NCBI GenBank assembly: GCA_031310005.1
Contig: CM062388.1
Span: 496,001-560,000 of the forward strand
Direction: 5' to 3'
Origin: Dactylellina haptotyla
Taxonomy: Eukaryota; Ascomycota; Orbiliomycetes; Orbiliales; Orbiliaceae
Length of the DNA stretch: 64,000 nucleotides
In this document: positions 12,401 to 23,589 of the stretch, piece by piece
Layout: the number at the start of each line of letters is the position of its first letter
Position numbering within the stretch: position 1 is the stretch's first letter
The notes under the pieces: generated by a model
The model's input: the letters and a program-made list of their open reading frames with translations, nothing else
Database searches by the model: none
Told to the model about the DNA's origin: nothing
Made by a program: the position numbers and the translations under genes

Positions 12401-12826
12401 GGCGGGTCCGAAGACACGGAACCGAAAAGCAAATATCAGTCTTCGTGATTGTGGATGCGGGCTATCCCCAAAAGTAGCAGAATGGAAACAAAAGCGGGTT
12501 TCCTCCTCCCTGTCAGTTTTATCTTTTCTTCTTCTGAATTTCATGGATACGTCGCCCATCCCTTCCCCTCTTCCAAGAACCTGGAGCGGGTATTTGGTGG
12601 CTGCAATAATACCCAAAGACCGGAATCCTTTATATCCTGATGGAGCCGTCTTCATTCTTTTTCTCTTCTCTTGCAGTTTGTTTCTATTCTTGCATACCGG
12701 AAAATTTCTATACGTTATGAGTCTACACCATTTCGAAGCCATCTAAAACAGGGAAAGCAATAGTGGGAAGATAGGAAATATCAACTGGGATACAAAGGAA
12801 AATCTTCAACAACCAAGCTATTCATC
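9432..12826. other. Gene-poor region, 3.4 kb
   Basis: Several overlapping frames exist (10683-11213 plus, 12312-12746 plus, 12326-12742 minus), but none has a recognisable domain and several overlap one another on opposite strands. CT-rich tracts near 11710-11750 and 12500-12700 could be leader or promoter sequence. No transposon gene or long repeat was recognised. Confidence 0.4.
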
Positions 12827-14187
12827 ATGATTAGTGGGCCGGCTGCTATCAAGTAAGGGACAACGCAGGGACATCATCACTATGCTGGTTCCCGAATCAC
12901 AGTCACCAAATAAAGTTATAAAAGAGCTCCCCTCGTACTAACACCATCTTTTTGCTTCAGGTTTGAATGGGCCATGTTGGGATTGACCATCCCTTTTGTG
13001 CTCCTTCGCTTGTACTCCCGCTGCTGGATTACACGCAATGCTTCGGCGAGTGACATCGTCGTCGTCCTGACTTGGCTGCTGTTCGCAATGGGTACTTGCG
13101 AGGACTATGCCACTTACCGTCTTGGTTTCTTTCACGACGAACACACATATACTTTGCGTATCCTCGATATTTTTGATGATAAAGTTGCACTCGTCAAAAT
13201 TCTCAAGGTTGGTAAACAAGTCAAAATATCAAGTCAGAGCGATTGCTTCTAACATAAGAATAGATATCCTTCACAAATACTATCCCATACTATGGAACAC
13301 TTTGGGGAATCAAACTTTCCTTGTTACTCCTGTATTACAAGTTGATCCCTGAATCGATTCCAATTCTTCGCCTCGCGTTGCACATCACATCTGTTTTTAT
13401 TGGCGCATCATTCATAGTGGTCGTCTGCCTTAACATGTTCTGGTGTCTCCCGGTGTCCCGAAACTGGAGCATAGATAAGGCCGATGCTTGCTTCTCGTAC
13501 GCTGCGTACGAGCCCTACTTTATCACTGCGGGGTTGCATCTCTTTACAGAGCTTATGCGTAAGTAATATCTAGTACTTGTGGCCAAAATGTCCAGTCATT
13601 TCTGAATCTTAACTAATACGTCCTTTAAATGTTTAGTTCTAATCCTCCCTTTCCCACTGCTCAAGGTTCTTAACCTTACCTCTCGCAAGCGGGTAGAAGT
13701 TGGCGCCCTTTTCGCGCTCGGAGGACTTTGCATTGTCTTCACTATTGCCCGTATCATTGAGGTTGGCCTCTCTGCCAACGTCGCTACGGTCGGAGTGTGG
13801 TCGACTGTCGAGCAGGCTATTGGCATTGTTGTTGTATGCGCTCCAGCTCTACGTGGTCTCAATTCCCCACCAGTACCACAGTCCCAAGTCGACCTCGAAA
13901 GCGGCAACCAATCCATCCACGGCCAGGGATGGTGGACCGCCGGACGTGTTACCCCAAAACGAAGAGAGAGTGGCGGTGCCCACGAAATACTACCTAAAGC
14001 ATTCTTGAGGTTCTCTAACCCTCACCCAAGCGAAAATGCGTGGGAGACCCTCCCCGACAAACAACCTTCGACCGAAGATGTCACTATCACTCAAAGGGTC
14101 GACTCCGCAGATCTTTCATCATCAGCCTCATGCGAAGAGCTGAAGATTACAAAACTGGAAGCCACAGCTCAAGCACCTCCAACTTGA
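12827..14187 (+). CDS. Rhodopsin-domain integral membrane protein, 372 aa
   Basis: Four exons: 12827-12852, 12961-13207, 13264-13558 and 13637-14187. All phases match. The first exon is 26 nt and supplies only MISGPAAI plus part of a Lys codon. Motifs fit the fungal rhodopsin-domain (SAT20/PTH11-related) family: LRLYSR after the first helix, LTWLLFAMGTC, a YYGTLWGIKLSLLLLYYKL helix, FWCLPVSRNWS with a conserved Cys, LLILPFPLLKVLNL, then RIIEVGL and WSTVEQAIGIVVVCAPALR. About seven hydrophobic helices are visible, so the protein is placed in a membrane, probably the plasma membrane. The C-terminal ~90 residues are hydrophilic and look disordered. These proteins lack the retinal-binding lysine context of true opsins, and ligands are unknown. 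Confidence 0.85.
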
Positions 14188-15129
14188 GACTACTATATCC
14201 AATAATAATTATCATAGCATTGCATTTTTTACATTTATACAGAAGAGAAAATCACGAGGTTTACGATTCAGACGATCATTATGAAACAACATAAATCTCC
14301 TTGCGATTTTTGATACACATTCTACCTAGGGGAATCAAACCCCAGTGGTCCCATGTCGTGCACTGGGTCTACCAAGTGTTGCTAAGCAACAACCCGACGG
14401 AAATAGACCGTGTGTGTCTATAGCCTGCCTGCTTCAGCATGGCTATTCGCTTCTATGGCAAGGAACACAGCCTAACGGCGTTTTAGCTCGAAGTGGAGAG
14501 TCAGTTTCTCACAGGGAAATGGACAAGCGATTGAGGCTAAACTCTTGGTCTCTCGCTAATAGTATTCGAAGGAGGATTTCAAGGTTTGCAAGGGTTCTCT
14601 ACTAGTACACGGATTTGTAGATGCCTGCATAGGGAAGGGATTGGAGTTTAAGGGATTTGACTTGTTTTAGGGATATTCATGTTGGGAATAGCACTCGTCT
14701 ATTTCTCGGCCGGTACACACAACTTACTCTTGACTGTCCTGAGCGGGATAGTAAAGTTCATTCAGTAGTTTACAACCAACTTAATTCTAGTTGGATTGTT
14801 AGAGTCTGAGGTGCATATCATCTTGGACTAGCTCACATTGGCAAAAAATAAAATAAATAATATTTATACATCACTACTAGAGCCACCTTTCCCTTTCTCC
14901 GTACATCGATGATTGTCAGACTAATTATCGAGTTTTAATTCCGACTTGCGACGAGTGACTGCTTGCCTAAAAGTTAGTGTGGTGTCGGTGCAGCGCACAG
15001 GGCTGTTTGGTTTGTAACTTTCCACTCAATCTCGTCATGAACCAGAAAGAAAAAAAAGCCGCTGCGTTCTGTTTCCCACTCTTTGCAGATCTATTAGGGT
15101 TGTGTAAGGCGGAATATCCCCACAAAACC
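14188..15129. other. Intergenic with a tRNA-like relic
   Basis: AT-rich tail-to-tail spacer between the rhodopsin-domain gene and the thiolase gene. Apart from the tRNA-like stretch near 14325-14390 nothing was recognised. Confidence 0.45.
14325..14390 (-). other. tRNA-like relic with box A and box B motifs
   Basis: On the minus strand a D-arm-like stretch (TTAGCAACACTTGGTAGACC, near 14366-14385) resembles the usual TTAGCTCAGTTGGTAGAGC. It is followed 40-50 bases on by GGTTTGATTCC at 14331-14341, one base off the box B consensus GGTTCGANTCC. The acceptor ends do not pair, and the middle forms a CCCAGTG/CACTGGG hairpin instead of an anticodon arm. It is better read as a decayed tRNA gene or tRNA-derived SINE head than as a working tRNA. 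Confidence 0.3.
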
Positions 15130-16466
15130 TTATTCTTCTCGCACGAGCATTCCAGCATATCCCTGGCCTGTTGAGGCACACATTGACAAGACTCCAAGCC
15201 TACCATTGGTTTTCTGCAATCCGTTTAGCAATGTTGCTACGATTCTGGCGCCCGTTGCACCGAGCGGGTGTCCCAAAGCGATAGCTCCCCCCATTGGATT
15301 TACCTTTTCCGGATCAATACCCAGCTCCCGGATACAGTAGACACTCTGAGATCCAAATGCCTCGTTAAGCTCCCAAACGTCAACTTCCGACTTGTCTACG
15401 CCGGTCAAACGGAGTAGTTCAGGAACTGCGATTGCGGGAGCTATTCCCATGACTCGAGGAGCGACACCCATGACCGTGCCATGAATATATTTTCCTATCG
15501 GTTTGATACCTAGAGCTTCTGCCTTCGCGCGAGTCATGAGCAAAACTGCGGCGGCTCCGTCGGATATTTGTGAGGACTGTGTCACATTAGACATTAGAAT
15601 TCTTCGAACCTAACCCGGGAGAGCCTCATTCTGATACTCACATTCCCCGCCGTAGTCGTTCCATCTGCGGTAAATGCCGGTTTGAGGGCTGCCAACTTCT
15701 CCATCGATAATCCTTTCCTAACACCATCGTCCCTTTTGATAATTTCCCACCCTGCCTCTACAACCTTTGCATCATCCCCTGCTCCTTCAGTTACTACCTT
15801 CCTGGCCGATACCTCGACGACCTCGTCCTCGAACCATCCTTTCTCCCATGCTTCTCCAGCCTTCCTGTGACTATTCATTGCGAATCTATCCTGCTCCTCT
15901 CGTGATATGCCCAGCTCCCTGGCTACATTCTCACTTGTGATACCCATCGGCATCAACACATCCCTGGCCTCCTGCACTTTGCTGCCCTTCCCCACACCGT
16001 CCGCTACCCGCCATGGAATGCCCCGGTGCGGAAAGTAATCTAGGCTCATGCTCTCCGTCCCAGCTGCAATCGCACAATCCAAACCACCACTGACCCCAAA
16101 TTCCGTGTTCGTCCGCAAGGCATTGGCGAGAATAGTCAATGCATACGCAGAGCTGCTGCATTGTCTGTTGACTGTGGCTACTGTGGTGCTACTCGGGAAT
16201 CCTACATTCTTAACAGCGGCTGCTGATGCCTTTTGCCCTCCGAGAGTTTGCAGTACGGCTCCAACCAGGACATCCTTGACTTCTGAGGGTGGGACTTTGG
16301 TACGCTTCAAAGTGGCAGAGAGAACAGAAGAAAGCAGCTCTTCCGGATGAGTAGCCGCGAGACCACCCTTGATAGATCTTGTAATTGGTGTCCGTAGAGC
16401 CGAGGCGATGATGATGTCTGTTGGGTGTTTTGATAGAATCGCGGGGAGACCGCGGGGTAGAGGCAT
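15130..16466 (-). CDS. Acetyl-CoA acyltransferase (thiolase), 423 aa
   Basis: Two exons, 16466-15642 and 15576-15130, with a phase 0 intron (GTGAGT donor). This is a complete thiolase of normal length. The nucleophilic cysteine sits in [12 protein letters not shown] (about residue 100). The family signatures [19 protein letters not shown] (His) and the C-terminal cysteine in [12 protein letters not shown] are present. The enzyme catalyses thiolytic cleavage of 3-ketoacyl-CoA. The N-terminus [15 protein letters not shown] resembles fungal peroxisomal 3-ketoacyl-CoA thiolases of the POT1 type, but a strict PTS2 signal is not clear. The dioxygenase gene lies 372 bases upstream on the same strand, so a 3-oxoadipyl-CoA thiolase role in aromatic breakdown is possible. 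Peroxisomal beta-oxidation is the alternative. Confidence 0.9.
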
Positions 16467-16838
16467 TGTGGTTTCTAGAGACGCTTACGGGAACACGGGT
16501 TTCTGATTAAGTGAGCGGATATGGGAGTATTGAACTAATCTCCCACTGCTTCGCGTCTATATGAATGTGAAAATCTAACAATGAGACGGGAAATCGCCAT
16601 CTTTTACAACTGTAGTCGTTGGCGTGTTACGGTTCAATCGGGAGGATTGGTTCGGGAACTCGCACCTTCGGCTGCAGGTTTCGGAAGCTGGCACCGGAAC
16701 CTCACGGCAACACACAAACACAGCGGACGGCTTTTCAATGGCAACTACCAACATTATTAGAAGGGAATGAATGCGGGAAAACATGGTGAAACTAAGGAGA
16801 TTGCAATACACGGATTATAAAATCCCTGGGTTCGCATT
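16467..16838. other. Spacer between thiolase and dioxygenase genes
   Basis: 372 bases on the minus strand between the dioxygenase stop and the thiolase ATG. It must hold the dioxygenase 3' end and the thiolase promoter. No TATA box or binding site stands out. Confidence 0.4.
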
Positions 16839-18027
16839 TCAAGTGCTTGCCACGGGAAGGCCGTTTTCTAGTTTTGCTGTGCTACCAAGCTTCTCCAACG
16901 CTTCTTTCGCAAGACGATCTTTGAGTTCCTTGCTCTCCGTCTCTGTTGTGAGAACGAAGTCCCATTTTAACAAATGATCTCCTAATTTCATGCCATATTT
17001 TTCAGCTGTCTCGGAGTATGTGATTTTCCCAATATCCGCGACCAAACTAGACTTCACACCGAACACAGAATCTGAAGTTTCATACGGATCGCCACGGGCA
17101 TAGAGTGCACTGAAAGACCATCATTGATTGGTCGGCCATTGTTAGTCATCCTGCAAAATGTATGTTGAAGTTTAATAATAATAAGAACAGCTTACGTTAT
17201 CAATTCATCGTAGCCATCTTTTTGGAATTTGAAATGTATGTGAGCTGGTCGATAAGAATGGCGGTGAAGGGCTGTAAGCATGATGCCGACCGGACCTAGC
17301 GCAAGGTTAGTCACCTATGACCAATCATGTATGATCACTGAGCTCTACCATCAATCGGTATTGGATAACTATAAACCCATATTATTAGAAAATTTTTCGT
17401 TCCACGGGTCGTGTGGTGATAGAATACGTACGGCACAGGCTTAATGCATTTGAACCAGAATCCGTCTTCGCCGCTCTTCAGAATGCCTCTACAATCTGGT
17501 GTTGTTCGCCCCGGATATTGTGTATCGTAGGTGCCTGTGTCGTCTGTCTCCCAGATGTCGATCGTAGCACCGTGTATCGCATTGCCTTTGGTATCCTTAA
17601 GCGAACACAACACGAGCATTGGTTCTCCCTTCCCAGGACTGCAAATGCTCTCGCCACTCTCAAAATGCTCCGCATCGTGGGTATGGAATGGTCCCAAGAC
17701 TGTTCCTTCTGTGGCACCTGGTGGCTTTGGATGATTCATTCCATCTACAAGAACTGAGAGGCCCAGTGTATCTGATAGTAGAATAAACTCTTGCCGGAGG
17801 TCATCGCATTTCTGACCGACGGAAGTCAGGAATTGGATTGCGGCCATCCATTCTTCTGTAGTGAGACGTGTTTCGCGCGCGAAATCGTGTAAGTGGGTTA
17901 CAAGGCTGGTGATAAGGTATTCAAGGCGTTTGTTTGGCGATTGTGAGTTGATAATGTTAACGTTTGCGGTGATGTTGGAGTCAGTGAGGTCCTTCATAGG
18001 AGGAATAGTGATTTTAGACGGATCCAT
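16839..18027 (-). CDS. Intradiol ring-cleavage dioxygenase, 328 aa
   Basis: Four coding exons: 18027-17432, 17368-17349 (only 20 nt), 17295-17196 and 17109-16839; every junction keeps phase. The protein has the N-terminal helical domain of catechol/hydroxyquinol dioxygenases (SLVTHLHDFARETRLTTEEWMAA), then the intradiol core. Candidate non-haem iron(III) ligands are visible: a tyrosine in DIWETDDTGTYDTQY, the tyrosine of VPYPIPIDGPVG, and two histidines in RPAHIHF. VFGVKSSLV near the end is typical. It should open catechol or hydroxyquinol between the hydroxyls to give muconate or maleylacetate type products; which substrate cannot be told. It is probably cytosolic. The frame is open 5' of this ATG up to about 18195 without another ATG, so a missed upstream exon is possible. 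Confidence 0.87.
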
Positions 18028-19381
18028 TATGGAAAAGACCTGTAAGACTAGATTAGTAAATTGAGTCTGGTTAACAATTGGAGCGTCATTGGAATCCTCA
18101 ATACTTGCGATCTGCAATTGCTGCGTCAGGCAAAGGGCTTCGGTAGATATTCCTGGGTTTGTGTGGTTGATCAATTGATTGAACTTTGGATCCGTTTAAA
18201 CTCGTGGGATGATGCGATTTATAAACTTTATAACTAATACTAGTAATGATTTCGGGTTCTCCGGGTCATCCTCTACATTTACAGAATTTGGGGCCCAATG
18301 GCACCTTTTCAATTGCCAATGGACGACATGCAGGCATGACGTCTCTACCCGAAAAGAGTTGCCGAACGCGAACCGAAAACGCGGGGCCCAACCTGGTCCG
18401 GCGTGGCGCCAGGAACATGGGGTTTCAACGACGCCAATTCCGAATGTCACAATTAAAGCCAATTAGATTGCTCAAACATATGGCTCTAACGGCTTTGAGA
18501 TTTATGAATATAATTAGAAAATTTGAGAATCTTGACCATAGATGCAAGGCTATAGATGAGATAAAATATATGCGGATAGCCGCGAGATCACACTGATATT
18601 ATTGCCGCTTTGCGCAATAGATATATAGTAGGACCTTGGAATTCGAGAGGGGGGAAGAAAAGAAGAGAAAGAAAAATGGGTACTGGCTTAGGGGAATGAG
18701 CGATATATTTAGTACTCGCACAAGATTCTTTTAATTTGATGTTAGTATAGCTGACTCTATGTCAATAGAGTACAGCGGCGATGTCACTACAAAGAGATCT
18801 ACTAAATGAAGTACATTGATGAGAACAGTTTGATCAAGTATCAGCCACATAATCAGCCTGTAATAATAGTAATAATAATTTTGCTACGCGGCGTGCACGG
18901 ACATCCTTTTGCTCGCCGGTATAATTCGGAAGTCAAGCCACAATTGTGAGACTGCAAGAGCACTTACCAGCCATTTTAGTTCGATAAAATGTTGAAAATT
19001 CAGTAATTTGCAGTTTCTGGGTTCTTACTTGAGATTTAATCACAAAGCTACAATCAAATGCTCTGGGAACCTATATTCGATACGTGAAATCGATGTCATA
19101 CTATTCATACATACAAATAAATATACTATCCTAGCATGCTATTGATATCCTTTGGTTGTGGCCAAAGCTTTAAATGTCCTTATCTCCATTGGATCAAAGA
19201 AAAATTTAATATACATTAAGTTAAGGAGCGTAAAGCAAATAGATATGCCAAAGATCATAGCTTGATCCGATACTGATATCGTTCTTCAGGGAGATTGAAC
19301 TTCCCCCCTGCCGAGCTCCGAACTCTTTCAGATTCGTGCTGCATATGATACTTATATACTTACCATGTGGTATCTATCCAC
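18028..19381. other. Intergenic, AT-rich, no gene recognised
   Basis: The first ~170 bases continue the dioxygenase reading frame without a start codon. The rest is AT-rich, with short frames only. The 3' end of the cerato-platanin-like gene begins at 19382. Confidence 0.45.
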
Positions 19382-19813
19382 TTAATTCTTCCAGCACTTA
19401 GATCGTGGCTGTTCGTAAACGTGGACCTCAACGACACCCTCAAAGGTGGTGCCGCTCTTTGAGAACATCTTGAAGAGATCGGTTCCACCCTGGATACCAC
19501 CTGGTGCATTGTCGATGAGAGTGAATAAAGCGGACTTTTTACCGTCAACGCTCTTAGCGAGCCAGCATTGACCGCAGTTTTTGGAGTTCCATTGTGCATC
19601 TCCAGCGCCAAAATGTACGTTTGGCTGGAGGTGGGTCCTAAGTTGTTGGGTGTTCTGAATACCATACTTGGTTTTGAATCCAGTAGCACCATCAGAGCAG
19701 GAGATGGCATTCCATGGTTGACTTGCAGAATCATCAAATCTTGGGTCGTATCTGAACTGCGTTGCGGACGCAGTAGCAGCGAGAAGGGAGAGGACAGTAG
19801 CGGTGAACTTCAT
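19382..19813 (-). CDS. Cerato-platanin-like small secreted protein, 143 aa
   Basis: Single exon. The chosen ATG begins MKFTATVLSLLAATASA, a clean signal peptide; the frame is open a little further 5' but without another ATG. The mature protein starts with RYDPRFDD and then has AISCSDGATGFKTKYG, close to the SYDxxYDD and CSDG..GL.TKYG motifs of cerato-platanins. Four cysteines (SCSDG, KNCGQCW, SKCW) fit the two-disulphide double-psi beta-barrel. The tail is more divergent (GGIQGGTDLFKMF, VVEVHVYEQ). Family members are secreted, bind chitin oligomers, and can act as elicitors or as expansin-like wall-loosening proteins. Enzymatic activity is not expected. The gene sits at the edge of a gene-poor AT-rich stretch. 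Confidence 0.78.
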   Translation of the reverse strand: MKFTATVLSLLAATASATQFRYDPRFDDSASQPWNAISCSDGATGFKTKYGIQNTQQLRTHLQPNVHFGAGDAQWNSKNCGQCWLAKSVDGKKSALFTLIDNAPGGIQGGTDLFKMFSKSGTTFEGVVEVHVYEQPRSKCWKN

Positions 19814-19976
19814 TTTGATGATTGTGGAGAAGATATCCTGCAAATCCGAAAGATTAAGATATTATAGAGGAATTATAAGGACAATATTATTGGATGGTGA
19901 GAGTGACAACTAATTGAAGACAACAAGATGTTGATGGAGAGAGAAAAAGGGAGATTCTACGTCGACAAAGAGCCCT

Positions 19977-19984
19977 TTAAATAC
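19977..19984 (-). promoter_or_regulatory. TATA-like element of the cerato-platanin-like gene
   Basis: TATTTAAA on the minus strand about 165 bases before the ATG at 19813. It is followed downstream by a CT-rich stretch (CTTTTTCTCTCTCC) typical of fungal transcription start regions. Confidence 0.4.
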
Positions 19985-22900
19985 AATTTCTAGGAGAAAG
20001 AAATATATATCTCGTTCTTAGGTATAAGATCTTTACTTATTTTCTGCTATCGTGATTTTCACTGAGTTTATCGATATTCAGCTGCGAGGTTACTCCGCGG
20101 CGCCCCAATTGAAGCTGCTAGTCTGTATCCTGAGCGGGCTATACCTTTTCTGGTGAAAATATAGCTTAGCTTCGCTCTAGATAGCGTCCAATTACGGAAC
20201 TGGTCAAGAAAGACAGGCTAGGATCTAAAGCTATTTTAAAGAATGGCATCCTCGTCGATTGGTTCGGTTTAGCTGGAAGATAGAATAAACTTGAAGAGAT
20301 GTAACTCTTCCCGCGCTTGGTGAGAGTTCATATTCGAAAAGTATTAGCAATGGTCATTCGAACGAAGCTAACTTTGTCTTCTGATTCTCCCATTCAGCCA
20401 AATTCAATACTGATCTCCGACCAATTGCGTAGGGAGCGCAGTTGGACGGAATGCGGGTCAGTGGGTCTACAGGAGCAAAGTTCCTTAGAGAAGATGGGAA
20501 CTCGACTAGACTTTGTTAGACCTTTTCGATGCTGAAATCGGATATCTTGAGTCCATTATAAGCTTATATCACCGAGTTATAGCGCCCCGGCTATCGTACG
20601 TGATACTGCGGCCCTTTCACGAAAGTTCCTTTCGAGCCCCTGGTATCAGCCCCATAGGAATGTGCTGGAAATTCCAAGCGGTGTTCAAGAAGCTTAAGAT
20701 TCCAGACCCAAGCATTTTGGCTAAAATCTAACCTCTTTTATAATTCAATACCGAGAATAGCGGGGCAAACATGTTTCCTCCAGAGCAGTTGGAGCTGATT
20801 TTGCAGAAGGTATTTTGATTTCTAACAGGCTTGTTGTGTTGTGGCTATAAGTGAAGCCTCGTTGACCCACAAGCCCGCGAACTGGGTTAGTCTAGACAGC
20901 CATCATCAACCCGGTCAAGGATATGCATCCATGTCGACCGATGAGGCCTGCAGGTGGTTATCGGCAAGCAGTTTACGGTCGAGTATCTTAGTGCTAGTGA
21001 TGGTGATTCATGGCTAATTATAATCTACGGATACTCGGATCTCTGGAATCTGTCAATATATTCTCCAATTGGCGTGTCTAGGGAGACAACCAAATTTTAT
21101 ACCATCTTCGGCTGATTGTCCGATCACTGGAGTCTTAGATTACTATTAAGATCAAGCATGGCATCGGATACTTATCGATGAACATGGGGTATACTCCCTA
21201 CAGGATAGCCTTGCAAACATATCGGAGCCATTGAGACGAACTATAGTATATTACCTAGTGCTTTCAACGCTGCGATCCACGTGGATCCACCGGCCTCCCA
21301 TTAATACGCTGGAGATCTGCATTGACGTCAAAAATATGCCTGGGACAAGCAATGATCACCCGAGAATGTAACGGCAGTGCATCATTTGAATATTCTTCAA
21401 TTAATTTCTTAATGAGTTGGAATACATGTAATTGTGGATACCTGAACGCAGTGTCCGTTTGCTGAGAGGTGAGGAATATTTGGAGATAATATAATAAGGT
21501 AGCAACGGCTCATTCCGGCCGTTTAATCTGCTTGGTGGTGGGATCTCAGGAAAGTTCTATGCAGGCACTTCACTAAGCTTTGTTTTCGCTTGACCTTTCA
21601 GAATAAGGAATTGGTTCCGCCCTGTTCCCCGCGGGTCGGGTAACTCAAAATTTTGGATTCCATGGGCAGGTGTTCTGATTTTTTGTGTTTAAATCCTTAA
21701 GTAACTCTCTGTTGGGAAGCTCCAGAAACACAGTGGTTAGCTTCAGTTACACCGCAGAAATTATTTATACTACCTTACTGTTGAGGAGATATTAGGGAGT
21801 GGGTTCATAGTATTTCTCTAATAGCTCGCCGAATGGGTTGATTCTCTTCACATATATTTTTACCTCAAGGCGGAGATTTGGTCATCGACCGGAGGCGAAG
21901 AATTGATACTTGAAAAGCCATTTTACTCAATCTTTTTGCCTCCCCCGTTTCATTAAGTAGTAGCGTTTAAATTATACCCTATTCGCTTAGATTTTCATAT
22001 AGTCAATTATCCGATAGTCAAACTCGACTCTTAGCAATTTTTGAGGTCCCAATTTGGGATGACCGCACAATCGCGGGTGAACGCTGTTCTCCACATTAAA
22101 GGTCTAGGCCCTTTCAGAGGTCTGACTGAGAAGCTCGGACATTCGAGAACCTCATGATCATAACAGCGTAACTACTTTGGGAGTAGCACTGCCTTCTTAA
22201 ATATCATTAGAGATCAATATTGAATAGAATATTAGCTATCATTACTTCCAGACCAGCTTGTTTGGAAAACTTATTTTGAGGCCGATGAGGGGTAAACGGA
22301 AATTCTCTCTACGCCTATGGGGGAATAGTATACTATAAATTCGCCCTTACTGGAGAACACACTTGCGAACTCAATTTATGGTAGTGGTGAGGGCTCCACA
22401 CCGTTAAAAAGAAAAATATATTGTTAGTTGAGTAGGTGTTGGCTACCTAATCATATACGGGGTCATGACAAAACCTAAGTTTAGGCAGAAGTGTGTAATA
22501 GTCTCTACGAATATTTTAGCAAATCGTGGAGAAAGAATTAAATAGATGGCTGGTGATTGAATAGCCTTCCTAGAACCAGATCTCTCGATCCAAAGTTCCG
22601 TGAAGTCAGGTACACTTCATATTTGGGCTAGACATTTTCGATCTCCACTTCAAAACGCAGATCTGGTACTTTACGATCGGGATAGTGATTGCCAAACTTA
22701 AATACCAGAACAAGGAGCTTACTTAAATCAATGAGCCAACGCTTCATACGAGACCACTAGGAGCTCCTCGACGCCATAAGTGTGACGCTACAGGAATAGG
22801 CTTGAGCTCTTGCAAATGAGATCCTAAAAAACATGGATTGGCTAAGTCAGGGCAGGCAGCAGGGTGCCCAGGTCCCAGGCGTGCTATTTCCAGTTGGCAA

Positions 22901-23442
22901 AAGGCGCAACACGCATGTTTGTATGTATCGGCCTCTAGCTAAGCGAGAGCACACAGTCTTGCAACCAGAGTGTTGCTGCGAGAGTGAACGTTGTCTTGCG
23001 TCTATTAAAAGGATCTAATAGATCATGGGAGAAAAAACTGCTTCTTTGAACGTAAATTCAGGATTGAAAATGTCGAGCTTTTGAGTATAAGTTGGTACTA
23101 GGAGGCGCTTAAACCGATAGCCTCGAACTGAAAATTAAACTCAATAGAAATTTATTCCAAATTCAAGCATATAGAGATCGAATCTAAATAGGGCATTTTA
23201 TCATCTATAAAATTAGTTATTTTTTTTGCAAAAAGATTTTCAACAGACAAAAAATGCGGTAGTTCCAATATCGATTTGCCTAAGATTTGCTTTTGAGATG
23301 TATACTCTGGTTCCCACGGTGGATAAACGTTTGACCTGACTGGCGATTGGCGGGCAGATATTCCATAATTTTGATCCCGAACAATTGATTCTGATTAAAA
23401 TAGGGTCAAATTACCACTTGCAACTAAGGGTAGGCCGTATGC

Positions 23443-23475
23443 GTATATGTATATATATATATATATATACATATA
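23443..23475. repeat. Palindromic AT dinucleotide repeat
   Basis: An uninterrupted (AT)n core at about 23451-23469, flanked symmetrically by TATATG and CATATA, so the whole is a perfect palindrome able to form a cruciform. It is likely a simple sequence repeat. Confidence 0.7.
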
Positions 23476-23589
23476 GTCGCGAATAAATGAAAATCGGTTC
23501 TCAAATAAAATATACTTCATTTGTTAGTGGCGTTGAAAACTCTTATGCTATTAAGTATCGACTGGTGCATATGGAAAACCAGAATTCAC

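Larger units (their letters stand above)
19814..23589. other. Gene-poor AT-rich region, 3.8 kb
   Basis: No complete gene was recognised. At 20771-20809 an ATG opens MFPPEQLELILQK ending at GTATTT. Further open stretches without starts occur near 20877-21017 and 21153-21370 on the plus strand; they could be remains of a decayed gene. A palindromic AT repeat lies at 23443-23475. The composition would fit a mutated (RIP-affected) repeat compartment, but no element could be named. Confidence 0.4.

Noticed and set aside
12312-12746. 144-codon plus and 138-codon minus frames in CT-rich sequence
   Set aside because: The CT-rich tracts keep both strands open by low complexity; no family recognised.
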